Positions 1 through 12,800 of a stretch of DNA of 64,000 nt are shown piece after piece. The DNA is taken from assembly GCF_047663525.1 (NCBI RefSeq), contig NC_092602.1, positions 15,187,501 to 15,251,500 on the forward strand, written 5' to 3'. A program made the translations under genes and the position numbers. How positions within the stretch are numbered: position 1 is the stretch's first letter; the number at the start of each line of letters is the position of its first letter. This DNA is from Anas platyrhynchos (taxonomy: Eukaryota > Chordata > Aves > Anseriformes > Anatidae). The notes under the pieces are model-generated. The model saw nothing but the letters and a program-made list of their open reading frames with translations. It was not told where the DNA came from and ran no database searches.

Positions 1-770
1 AATCTCTGCATAAAAGAGACAACTTAGTCTAACTATACCCAAGCATGAATGATCCAAGGCCTAAGCTTGCCAATGTAGCAAGCAAGCAAGAAGGAAATGC
101 ACAGGCAACAAACAATTAGCAAGACGCATATAGCATAAAAGTATCACCTGAAATGGATCCAAGGAGAACGCTATTTTTTATATGTTTGTAGACATACTCA
201 TAGCTTTGAGATTTGAGTGGTGATCCTGTAGACAATATAGTGTGGAGTGTTTGGAGATTGTGTGTTTCACCTTAAAAAGGAGGAAATCAAACTAGGTTAA
301 GGTAGAATTTTTACAAGAGTTTGTAACCATTTGTCACTACAATCCAGAAAAATTACATAAATGATTTGTTTGTGACATGATTCAGAACCAGAACCTGAGA
401 GAAAAGGCTCTTTACAGGTACCTTAAAGGAGGCTGTAGTGAGGTGGGGGTTGGTCTGTTCTCCCACGTGCCTGGTGACTGGACGAGGGGGAATGGGCTTA
501 AGTTGCGCCAGGGGAGTTTTAGGCTGGATGTTAGGAAGAACTTCTTTACCGAAAGGGTTGTTAGACACTGGAACAGGCTGCCCAGGGAGGTGGTGGAGTC
601 ACCATCCCTGGAAGTCTTTAAAAGTCGTTTAGATGTAAAGCTTAGGGATATGGTTTAGTGGGGACTGTTAGCGTTAGGTCAGAGGTTGGACTCGATGATC
701 TTGAGGTCTCTTCCAACCTAGAAATTCTGTGATTCTGTAAAAGGAGATGCAATAGCCTTTGGAAACTTAC
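1..770 (-). other. AACS: AACS intron 11 (partial)
   Basis: Intron sequence lying 3' of AACS exon 11 in gene direction. Apart from the CR1 fragment at 404-739, I see no exon, RNA gene or repeat in it. The next AACS exon is not present, so the gene continues beyond the left edge. Confidence 0.7.
404..739 (+). mobile_element. CR1 LINE 3' fragment
   Basis: The plus-strand frame at 377-658 encodes the extreme C-terminus of a CR1 ORF2, with the typical run [15 protein letters not shown] followed by [19 protein letters not shown]1 3' UTR follows, with GTTGGACTCGATGATCTTG and a terminal ATTCTGTGATTCTGT repeat at about 723-737. The fragment is severely 5' truncated and lies antisense to AACS in its intron 11. 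It stops about 26 bases from the exon 11 donor. Confidence 0.93.
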
Positions 771-835
771 ATGGTTTAAAGTTTTTCTCTTCTAGCACAG
801 CCAGCCACTTTGCACCCGTTCCAAGGATGGTAATC
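771..835 (-). CDS. AACS: AACS exon 11
   Basis: 65 nt, residues 369-391, reading [17 protein letters not shown]. The acceptor is CTAG at 836-839 and the donor GTAAGT occupies 770-765. It ends in phase 1. This is the last AACS exon in the window. Confidence 0.93.
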
Positions 836-3800
836 CTAGAGGGAGAAAAATTAAACGTTCTACATATTTAAAGACTTTAAGATTCTGTAATTCCCACTGT
901 AGTAAGCAGAGGCTGAAGGCACTCTGTACATTGATGGCTCAAAAGGACGTGCCTTGCACTTTGAAAGCTTTAGGAAAGTACATTGCTTGACTAATCAAAG
1001 TTAGTGAGGTCACATGTCATTAATGTTGAGACATCATGTTTAGTATCTTTAAGACTGAGCAGACCGTTCTGTCTCCCAGTTGCATATCACCAGTCTTTAT
1101 GACAATGCAGTAAGAGACAGAGCAATTACATTATGCAAGACTTTCACAACAACACTGAAGGCACAGCGTTAAATATTTCAATTAACGTAATAAATAAAAT
1201 ACAGCTTTGGGAATCTTGTCCATTTTTCACCTTTGACAAATAGGGAACATGACACTTCTCATTTTTGTGTGAAATTATTGGAGAACTTCTCCAATACAAC
1301 ACAATTACAACTCAAAAGAAAGGCTGTATCCCTTCTACATTTCTAGTTTGCTGTACCCAACTCTATCAGAGGAAGCGCCAATTTGCTATTTTTACTGACC
1401 TTCGGGAAACCTTATTCCTGCTTTCTGCTAATTTGTTTTAAAGTACAGCAATAAACTTACTCAAGAACATGTGTAGAGACAAAGAATAAGGGATACAGGT
1501 TGAATGCACAGAACTTGGGCAATACATACATCAGTATAACTAATTTAAAAACAAAATCCTATCTTCACTTGAAGGCAAAATGAAAAGTAGAACAGCTCTT
1601 GAGATGATACCACCATTTCAGAAGTGGAATGAGGGCTATCCCACTATCACCACGGATGTCTTTCTCTGCCATTTACATGGCTGACAGTTGAGAGGCTGCT
1701 GCCTTTGGGCAGGGACAGGTTACTTGCACAACTATGTCTGCATAAAACAATTTATCGAGCACCATGAGAGCACACACAACTAAACTTCTCCCTCACTTCA
1801 CTTACCATGTATCACAAACACATGAACAATTTACTCTTCTGTAATACCCTACTTTCCTTCCATGCTTCAGATTATTGCTTATTTTATAGTTAGAATATGT
1901 AATGCTTCTCTGTATTTTTAAACTTTGACACTTCCTCTACAGCACATGTAGAGACTAATCTGCTATTATTTCCTTCCAAATACTAGATAACTGATGGGTG
2001 GTGACTAAACACAGTTCACTTGAATAGATCTTTCATTGAAGTCCACTTAAGTAATTCTTGCCATGAAGTACGAGATTGAATATTTTTATAGTATCATCAA
2101 AATATCTGAAGGGAAGTATGGTACATCTTCAGAGAAGCAAGGTAGTCTTAACACCTTTTTTTTTTTTTTTAAACATGTAGCATATGACAGTTGGGAACAG
2201 ACTGCGTTATGAAGTACCACACAGATGGCCACCACATTTAGCACCAGATTACAAAAGTGAGACATGTAGACACATTTGAGTTATCTTCACTTACTTTTGG
2301 CATGTAGAAACAATGCTTAAAATAAGCTGTCTTATTCCTTGATTCTAAATTTTTGCCTGTTCTGCTGTTTGGGGGGGGGGGGGGAAATGCTAGGGGAAAG
2401 AGGTGTTAAGCTATTGTTTTTTTAATGGAAACATTCCAACTAGGCGTTAATCTTCAGTTATAATAGCCAGAGACAACATGTCCATCTTTAAATTCATGGC
2501 ACAAAAGACAGTGAAATTTAAATTAATAATTACCAAAAGTCAGGAAAAAGTCTTTTGGCATCCATTTTCTAAAATTAATTCATTGGTGGTAATTACTAAT
2601 TAAAAATGACACTTATTTTACCACAGAGTAACATCATTCAGATCTACGCTCCTTACATCCAGTTAGAAAGATAGGAAAAATACAAAAAGCAAAGTTTAAC
2701 CACTATAGTAAAACACCACCACAGGATTTGTTTATGATACCTGTTGTTTCCCTTGGATTCGAGAGAGGGCACTGTGAGCATTGCTAGATACAAAGGACCG
2801 TGTAAAACAATTAACAAATTGCCTGACAGGGTGAATCTAATATTACAGATTAAAGAGCAAAATATGAAAATATAAGCAGCCCTGCTGAGCCTTTCCAGTC
2901 AATTTCTGTCTTTAAGTCAAAGTGCTGTATAAAAAGTCATATCTTGTGCTGACTGAAACAAAAGATTCTTTTAAGTTCTGTGCGCTGAGAAATTGCTCTT
3001 TAGATTGCTCCCAATTATTGCCTTTTGAAAAAGGCTGCTCTTGAAAACTGACTATTGAATCAAAATTCTTTGTTTGCTTGGAATCCAAATACAAATACCT
3101 GAATTAATTTTGAAACAATCAGCTCTTTTTCTCTTCTGCTCTCTCAAAGATTGTTTTTAGTGCTAAATTTTAAGTAGTTCTACTCAACATTAAGGCAAAA
3201 CTGTCAGGCTACATGCTAGTTTTTGACACCTTTAATGAGGTTGTTTTTGTGGTAAACCTCACAGGATCATACCCCAGTCTGTCAATCAAGTCCCAGAGCA
3301 CGTTTGGTGATGGAATTAGAGGAGATCCATCATAGAGGACCACTGAAGCTCCTGTAGCAAGTGCAGTCACTAACCAGTTCCACATCATCCAGCCAGTCTA
3401 GGAAAGAAAATACCTCCATTAGTTTCTATCTTTGTCAGCTAATCATCCACTTTCCTGGCAGCAGTATCACAGAGCCGGGAATATTGTTGTCATACAGCTG
3501 CAGAGCTACAGACTAGAAAATGAACAGGCAAGGCTTTTCACATAATCATTTGGCCCAAAGCATGCTCTCTGTCCTTGTTCAAGATATGCTATCTTCCCCT
3601 CCACTTTCCTCCTTGCCTGGAAGTTTTAAATTGTTAAACCAGCACAAGTTTATATTTATCTTTGCTGATTACCTCTAATCATATTATTTAAGAATCAGAA
3701 AATAAGACTGGAGTGCTGTTTATCCTCTCACCTGCCCCAAGGCTGGAGTAGAACATTCCAAATGAACGTTCAACTAACTTGCCTTATAAATATCTAATGG

Positions 3801-6800
3801 CATAGGGATTCCAGACCTCCCTACACATGTAGCTTTAAAGCACGAGTCAAGAGATAGGATAAGGTAATCATAATTCCTCTGTGGAGGTACTACAAACCAA
3901 CTAGTAGTGTCAAAGTTCAGAAAGGAACTCATGAGGAAAGACATGAGCCTTCTCAAACTGTTAGAGTAATAGAGGACTGCAGAATCATTTTCTTTACCAG
4001 AACATTAGAAAAAAACATAACTGAACCCATACAAAGATCATCCAGTTTTATTCCTTTTCCTTCACTAAAACTCAGATGTTCAGATTCTTTCCTCTCTATC
4101 AAAACAGAAAAAAAATCCTCATCTTCAGTATGGTTAATTACATGTTGCAGGAAGGTAGAGCCTATTTTGCAGATTACATTGATGAGGCAGTTAGGTCAAT
4201 GACCCTAAAGGACTATAAAAATCAATTAATTTTCCTCACTAATTAGATTAGAAACATTTAACATAGGTTTGACCTTTCATCAGAAAGGTCCCTGCTCCAT
4301 TTTTATTATCCCACATGATTATTTACTTATTTAAGAATCTGTTAAGTAGGATGACTCTTTACAAAGCAAGAATTAAAAATACATAAAAATGAAATTGCAG
4401 ATTTGCAGGGAAAGCTCCCTCAGCTTTATAAGAAAAATGTACTAAAGAGTTTTTAGAAATGCCTTAATAAGCCACACTTGCCGTTGTATAGTACATAATT
4501 ATGTCAGTGCTGGTCATGTTGCCATGAAGAATGTGTTCCTTCAGATGCTGTATTAGCGTACCCTGAAAAAATAATAGTAAAAAAATATAAGTGCACGTAA
4601 ATGGAAAAGAAAACTGACAGCACATTAAGTCTTCAAAAAAAAAACAAAAACACCTGATGTTGTCTGTAGTTCACAGGATGCACTCCAGGATTACAGACAA
4701 GTATTTTCTTCTATCCACAACTGAAGTAACTCCCAGGCTTATCTAAATCAGCAGAAGTGATTGCATTCTCCATTTTCTCACAGAACTTCTCAGCCTCTCT
4801 CATTAGACCTCAGCAATTCCCACTGCACACCACTTGTAATTCATGGAATAAACAACTTTCTTCATTTCTAACTCTGCCCAGCTATCAGAGCTGCATAATA
4901 CTCCATGAAGACTATCATTTTAACAGTATGGTTTTACCAATCAGATTTGTCAGGTAAATAGCAGGAAGATTCCATGTTCGGTATATCTGGTCAGCTTTGA
5001 GGAATGAGGGACCTACAGCTACTATGAGCTGCAGCAGCTATCATACATTATTTATGCAAATCTCCTTACCTATTAACGCTCAGGAAACAAGAGACTTAAC
5101 TACACATATCTCCTGTAAATAGTGAAGTGACTAGAAACATAGAAAATCTCATTGCTCACAGCATCAATATTCACAGAACTGTAGTAAAATATCTCCTTTT
5201 CACTTTTGTTGGAAACGCAGCTGAAGTGTTTTTCTAATCATCATTAAAGTGTAATTTGTTAGGATAAATAAGTTTACAAACTACTTCTAAGTCACTTCAC
5301 TGCAGTGACACAATGTGGTTGATTTTAAAATAGTGCTTTTTGTGTTTATGTAATGAGTTATAGTGGAACTGTTAAGAGCCTCATAAACATGCAATAAGAT
5401 TTATGCAGAAAGAAAATACATTACAGGTAAATATTTGAAATGAAAAAGTCATAAAAACAGCACACATTTTGGGAGAAAAGGGAGAAAACATTAAATAAAA
5501 GAGTAAATCTGATTTTCTTATAGGAACCATGTCTTAATTCACCTGCCAGTGTTTGAATACAGTGAGCTGTCACAATGCTGCCATCTAGCTATACATTACT
5601 ATTACCTACATTTAAAAATTTTACATTCAGGATTTACAAATGCTATGACTAACTCGTTAGCTTTGCCAGAAGAATTGCAGGTGTTAATTATTCCATGTAT
5701 AAAAGCAAGCACATTGCCTCTGAAATAACCACACAAAGTAGTAAAAGTAAAATTCAATTAAAATTTTAAAGAAAAGCTTTCCTTTAAATAACCATTTAGT
5801 TATTACTTTTCCACAGCTTCCAAAACAGTTTTCTTTAACAATAACTTTACGCAAAGACCATTAAATATTTCCCCCTAAAGCCCTGGTAACCCTCAGTCTG
5901 TAAAAATAGATAAATCACAGAATCGAAGGGGTTAGAAGGGACCTCGAAAGATCATCGGGTCCAAGCCCCCTGCCAAAGCAGGTTCCTTAGAGCAGGCTGC
6001 CCACGTAGGCGTCCAGACAGGCCTTAAATATTTCCAGAGAAGGAGACTCCACAACCTCCCTGGGCTGCCTGTTCCAGTGCTCCGTCACCCTCACCATGAA
6101 GAAGTTGTTTCGCATGTTGGTGTGGAACTTCCTGTGCTCTATCTTGTGGCCATTACTCCTTGTCCTGTCCCTGCAAACCACTGAAAAGAGGTTGGCCAAA
6201 TCCCTGTCTCCCACACCTCAGGTATTTATACACATTGATGAGATCCCCTCTCAGTCTTCTTTTCTCCAGGCTGAACAGCCCCAGGTCTCTCAGCCTTTCC
6301 TCGTAGGGAAGATGCTCCAGGCCCCGTATCATCTTTGTGGCCCTCCACTGGACTCTTTCCAGGAGATCCCTGTCTTTCTTGTACCAGGTAGCCCAGAACA
6401 GGACACAGTACTCCAGGTGAGGCCTGACCAGGGCAGAGTAGAGGGGGAGGATCACCTCCCTTGACCTGCTGGCCACGCTCCTTTTAATGCACGCCAGGAT
6501 CCCATTGGCCCTCTTGGCCACAAGGGCACACTGCTAGCTCATGGTCAACCTGTTGTCCACCAGGACCTCCAGGTCCTTCTCCTCAGAGCTCCTCTCCAGC
6601 AGGTCATCCCCCAGCCTGTACTGATACATGCGGTCATTCCTTCCCAGGTGCAGGACTCTACACTTGCTCTTATTAAACCTCATTTGGTTTCTTCCTACCC
6701 GTCTCTCCAGCCTGTCCAGGTCTCACTGAATGGCAGCACAGCCTTCTGGCGCGTAAGCCACTCTTCCCAGCTTTATGGCATCAGCATACTTGCTGAGGGC

Positions 6801-9800
6801 AGACACTATTCCCTCGTCAAGGTCATCAATGAAGATGTTGAACAAGACCAGACCCAGCACCAACCCCTGGGGAACACCACTAGTCACAGGTCTCCAGCCA
6901 GACTCTGCATCACCAATCACCACCCTCTGAGCTCAGCCAGTCAGCCAGTTCTCAACCTACCTTACTGCCCACTCCTCTATCCCACACTTTATCAGCTTTG
7001 CTATCAGGATGTCATGGGAGACAGTATCGAAAGCCTTGCTATAGTCAAGGTAGATGACATCCACTGCTCTCCCCCCCATCTACCCAGCTGGTGATGCCAT
7101 CATAGAAGGCAATGACGTCGGTCGAGCACGACTTCCCCTTGGTCAATCCATACTGACTACTCCTCATAACCTTCTTCTCTTACAGTTGCTTGGAGATGGC
7201 ATCCAGAAAAAGCTGTTCCAACACCTTTCCAGGGACAGAGGTGAGACTGACTGGCCTGTAGTTTCCTGGATCCTCCTTCTTGCCCTTCTTGAAGACCGGA
7301 GTGACACTGGCTATCCTCCAATCTTCACGCACCTCTCCTGTTCTCCAGGATCTTTCAAAGATGATAGAGAGCAGTTCAGCTATCACCTCTGCCAACTCCC
7401 TTAGCACACATGAATGCATCCCATGGGGACCCATGGATTTGTATGCGTTGAGCCCACTCAGACGCTCCTGAATCATTCCCTTGTCAACAAGGGGGGGAAA
7501 TCTCCACTTCCCAGACTTTTTCTCCTCCCTCCAGGGTCGAGGAGTCCTCGGGGGGAGGAGTCCTTGAAGCAACAACTGAAGTAAAGAAAGCATTCAGTAT
7601 GTCCGCCTTCTCAGCGTCTCCTGTTACCAGGACACCCCCCTCGTTCAGCAAGGGACCCACATTATCCCTAGTCTTCCTTTTACTGTTTACATACTTAAAA
7701 AAAAAATAAAAGCCCTTCTTATTATCTTTTATCTGTTTTGCAAGTCTCATCTCTAGGTGGGCTTTAACCCTCCTTGTCACGTCCCTGCATGCCCTGACAA
7801 CAATTTTATACTCCTCCCAAGAGGACAGGCCCTTTTTCCACATTTCATAAACCTTCCTCTTCCTTTTGATCTTATCGATGAGCTCCTTGCTCACCCACGC
7901 AGGTTTCCTGCCCCCCTTCCCCGATTTCCTACTCTTAGGGACGCACGGATCCTGAAGTGCTGTTTAAATGTAGCCCAGCTCTCACATGCACCCTTGCTTT
8001 CTAGCAACCTAGCCCATGAGATACTCCCAAGCAGGTCCCGGAAGAGGTCAAAGTTGGCTCTCTGAAAGTCCAGGGTAGCAATCCTACTTTTAACCTTACT
8101 TCTTCCACCAAGTTCCATCTTGAACTCCACCATCTCATGGTTGCTGCATCCCATGCTGCTCCCAACCTTCACATCTCTAACAAGCCCACCCCTGTTGGTA
8201 AGAATAAGGTCCAGAAGCACCCCCCACCTCATCAGCTCCTCCACCACCTGCATCAGAAAATTGTCCTCAACGCATTGTAGGAACCGTTTGGACTGTGCGT
8301 GCATGGACGAGTTGCTTACCCAACAGATGTCTGGAAAACTGAAGTCCCCCATGAGAACCACTATCCGTGATCGTGAAGCTCATACCAGCTTCTTGCAGAA
8401 AGCCTCATCGGCCTCCTCCTCCTGATCTGGTAACCTGTAGTACATCCCCACAACAGTGTCCCCCATACCAGTCCACCCCTTAATTCTTACCCACAAACTC
8501 TACACTTGTCCATCACCCTCCACCAGGTGGAGATGGGTACACTCTAATTGCTCCCTCACATAAAGGGCAACCCCACCCCACCCACCCTGTTTCCCCAGCC
8601 TGTCTTTCCTGAAGAGGACATAGCCCTCCATGACTGCGTTCCAGTCATGGGAGTTGTCCCACCACGTCTGTGACTGCAACAAGATCGTGGCCCTGCAACC
8701 AAACACAAATCTCAAGCTCATCCTGTTTATTTCCCATGCTCCACGCATTGGTGTACAGGCACTTTAAGGAAGCAGCAGGCACAGTTACCACTGGAGGGAT
8801 GCAAGAAGAAAAAAATTCCAGATGGGGTATTGGGATCATTACCTTCTCTGAGGAGCCCTTGGACAATCCTATGGGACAACTCAGAGGTCTTTCCCTACTT
8901 TCCCTACTATCTTCAGTGACAGCAGTGACAATTTCACCCGGCCCTTCTTTGTCACTTTTAGCTCCCCTCCCTTCCCCCATCAAACCTAGTTTAAAAATAA
9001 ATGTATTTTGGTAAAGTATATAGCTGTTTGAAAGCCTACAACCTAAGATGCTCTCTCAAGCTTATTTATAGGACTTGTTTACTTATAGGACTTGTAGGAT
9101 GCTCAGAATAAATCTTCAGTGTTTAGCACTACATGGCATAATCTGGCAGCTGACAAAAACCTACTGGTCTGCTTGTCATCACTGGGTTTAGCATGCAGCA
9201 AATACAGTGATGAGCATCTGGAGCATCAAAAATCAGTAGGTGCTGCTGCCCTTGAGCCACGCTATCAGCGCATAAAGGATGAGCACCAAGAGGTTAGGTA
9301 GTTCAGAGAGCAGCAGTTCCTGGCTGCTGGTCCTGGTCCCAGTCCCAAATCACCACTGTTCTTTCTGCAGCATCCAGAAATATTCAGGCCTGAAGAATCC
9401 TCAGCAATTTGCCTACAGTTACACAAGAGCTCTGTAGCAGTGCAGCTACAAAGGGGATGTCGTTGTGGGAGTCTATTACAGACCGCCTGGCCAGGACGAT
9501 AGCGCCGATAAATTATTCTTTACAGAACTAAGAGAGGCCTCGAGATTAACTCCCCTTGTCCTTATGGGGGACTTCAACTTGCCAGACGTTAACTGGGAGT
9601 GCCACACAGCTGACACGAGCAAGTCCAGGAGGTTCATGAAGCACCTAGATGATAACTTCTTGGTGCAGGTGCTAACGGAGCCAACTAGGAAAGGTGCCCT
9701 CCTAGACCTGTTGCTAGAAAACAGAGAGGGTCTGGTGGGAGATGTGGTGATTGGTGGCCGCCTCGGTCATAGCGACCATGAAGTGGTTGAGTTCAAAATT

Positions 9801-12800
9801 TACGGTGACAGAAGGAAAAGTGCCACCAAAACCTCATCCCTAGATATGGGGAAGGCGGACTTCAGGCTGCTCGGGGAACTAGTCAGCAAGGTCCCCTGGG
9901 AAGCTGCTCTTGAAGGCCTTGATGTCCACCAGTGCTGGTCATTCTTTAAGCGATGCCTCCTAGAAGCACAAGAACAGGCAGTTCCTAAATATCGCAAGTC
10001 AGGCAGGCGCGGCAGGAGGCCGGCGTGGCTGACCAGGAACATTCTTATGGAGATTAGGCGGAAACAGAGAGTGTTTCGCTACTGGAAGGAGGGCCGGGTG
10101 TCATGGAAAGAATACAGGGATGCTGTTCGTGTTTGTAGGAAGAAAATTTGTGTGGCTAAAGCACACCTAGAGTTGAAGCTGGCTGTGTCTGTGAGAGAAA
10201 ATAAAAAGGGTTTTTTAGATATGTGAATGGAAAAAGGAGAACTAAAGAATACATAGGGCTGCTCCTTGATAGGGAAGGTCTCCTCACAGACAATGACATA
10301 GGCAAAGCAGAGACGCTTAACGCCTTCTTTGCCTCTGTCTTCAATGCCGATGATGGGCTTCGGGACCCAGGGTGCCCTGAGCTGGAGGACCGGGACGGTG
10401 GGGATGACAAACTCCCAACCGACCCTGAACGTGTGCGGGATTTGCTACTCCACCTGGATCCCTACAAGTCCATGGGTCCGGATGGGATTCATCCCCGGGT
10501 GCTGAAAGAGCTGGCGGACGTCATCGTGGAACCTCTCTCAGTTATTTTTCAACAATCCTGGGATTCTGGAGAGGTCCCGGTAGACTGGAAGCTGGCAAAT
10601 GTTGTGCCGATTTTCAAGAAGGGTCAGAAAGAAGACCCTAGCAATTACAGGCCTGTCAGTCTCACGTCAGTGCCTGGTAAAATCATGGAGAAGATGGTTC
10701 TTGAACTTATTGAGGCGCACCTGGGGGACAAAGCAGTCATTGGTCCCAGCCAGCATGGGTTTGTGAAGGGTAGGTCCTGCCTAACTAACCTGATTTCCTT
10801 TTATGATAAGATCACCCGTATGGTGGACCAAGGGAAACCAGCTGATGTCATTTTTTTGGACTTCAGCAAGGCTTTTGACACGGTTTCCCATAGGATCCTA
10901 CTGGACAAAATGTCCACCATACAGCTAAATAAAAACATCATACGATGGGTGAGCAATTGGCTAACGGGCAGGGCCCAAAGGGTTATGGTGAATGGGGCTG
11001 CGTCAGGCTGGCGGGCGGTCACCAGTGGGGTCCCTCAAGGCTCCATTTTAGGGCTGGTACTTTTCAATATTTTTATAAACGATCTGGATGTAGGAATAGA
11101 AGGTATTTTGAGCAAGTTTGCTGATGACACCAAACTTGGCGGAGTTGTGGACTCGAATGAGGGTGGAAAGGCCTTGCAGAGGGATCTGGATAGGTTGGAG
11201 AGCTGGGCGATCGCCAACCGCATGAAGTTCAATAAGAGCAAGTGCCGGGTCCTGCACCAGGGACGGGGAAACCCTGGCTGCACGTACAGACTGGGCGATG
11301 AGACGCTGGAGAGCAGCCTAGAAGAGAGGGATCTGGGGGTCGTGGTAGACAGCAAGTTGAATATGAGCCGGCAGTGTGCCCTGGCAGCCAGGAGGGCCAA
11401 CCGTGTCCTGGGGTGCATCAAGCACGGCATCGCTAGTAGGTCAAGGGAGGTGATTGTCCCGCTCTACTCTGCGCTGGTGAGGCCTCACCTTGAGTACTGT
11501 GTGCAGTTCTGGGCACCACAGTATAAAAAGGACATGAAACTGTTGGAGTGTCCAGAGGAGGGCTACGAAGACGGTGAAAGGCCTGGAGGGGAAGACGTAC
11601 GAGGAACGGCTGAGGGCACCGGGCCTGTTCAGCCTGGAGAAGAGGAGGCTGAGGGGAGACCTCATCGCAACAACTTCCTCGTAAGGGGGTGTCGAGAGGC
11701 AGGAGACCTTTTCTCCATTAACACCAGTGACAGGACCCACGGGAACGGGGTTAAGCTGAGGCAGGGGAAGTTTAGGCTTGACATCAGGAGGAAGTTCTTC
11801 ACAGAGAGGGTGGTTGCACACTGGAACAGGCTCCCCAGGGAAGTGGTCACTGCACCGAGCCTGTCTGAATTTAAGAAGAGATTGGACTGTGCACTTAGTC
11901 ACATGGTCTGAACTTTTGGGTAGACCTGTGCGGTGTCAAGAGTTGGACTTGATGATCCTTAAGGGTCCCTTCCAACTCAGGATATTCTATGATTCTATGA
12001 TTCTACTTGAGCCCAGGTCCCAGGCGTCCTTAAAATGGATAGAAATGAACTGATTAAGATTGTTACACAAAGGAAAAAAATAAAGAGTATGGAATAACTG
12101 AAGAGAAGCCTGTGTAAGGAGTGGTACAACTTAGGAACAAATAGCTGGACCAGTTCTACCAGCTAGGTGACATACACTTGCTCCCAATAGCTGAAATCTC
12201 TGAAAGGTCTCCGTACTGATGTCTAAATCAAAATAATTTTATGTTCTCATTAATCTGTGTTTGCTTACTACCAGTAACTTACATGTATATATTGGAAGTT
12301 TCATTGTGAGTTACTGAACAACTGTCAGTAATCAATTCTTCCTTAAAGTACATTACAATTTAAGATGCTGCTAAAGGAAAAAAGAACATAATGCACAGTG
12401 TTATATATACATAGCACAGGTCTGGGGAAGACATACCCCTGCTGAATGAACCATGCATTTTGGTGCCCCTGTTGTGCCTGATGAATACATGATAAAGAGA
12501 GGGTGACTAAAAGGCAGCTGTTCAAACTCCAGCTGTGGCGCCTGGTCTCCTTTCCCAGTAGCAAGGAAATCTTCTAAAAAGACACTGCATAAGAGGAGAA
12601 AAGGAAACATTTCAGTGTTGTTTTTTTCTTTAAAAAAAACAAAACAAAACATTACCCTAGCCCATATTTAAGATAACCTCTGTATCTAGTAGCTCTTTTA
12701 CAATAAGCTATATACTCAAACTATGTATATTATTTTCATTCCTAGTCATTCTACTCTGTGAATTGCTTTTTGTTTCCTTTTCCTCTTAAAAAGAAGCATT

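Larger units (their letters stand above)
4563..12436 (-). other. AACS: AACS intron 8, CR1-rich
   Basis: A 7.9 kb intron of which about 5.6 kb is two CR1 copies (5915-8985 minus and 9460-12005 plus). The remaining segments (4563-5914, 8986-9459, 12006-12436) show no exon or other recognisable repeat. Confidence 0.8.

Noticed and set aside
7180-8983. Several minus- and plus-strand frames as host genes
   Set aside because: They are pieces of the degenerate CR1 endonuclease and reverse transcriptase or their antisense shadows.
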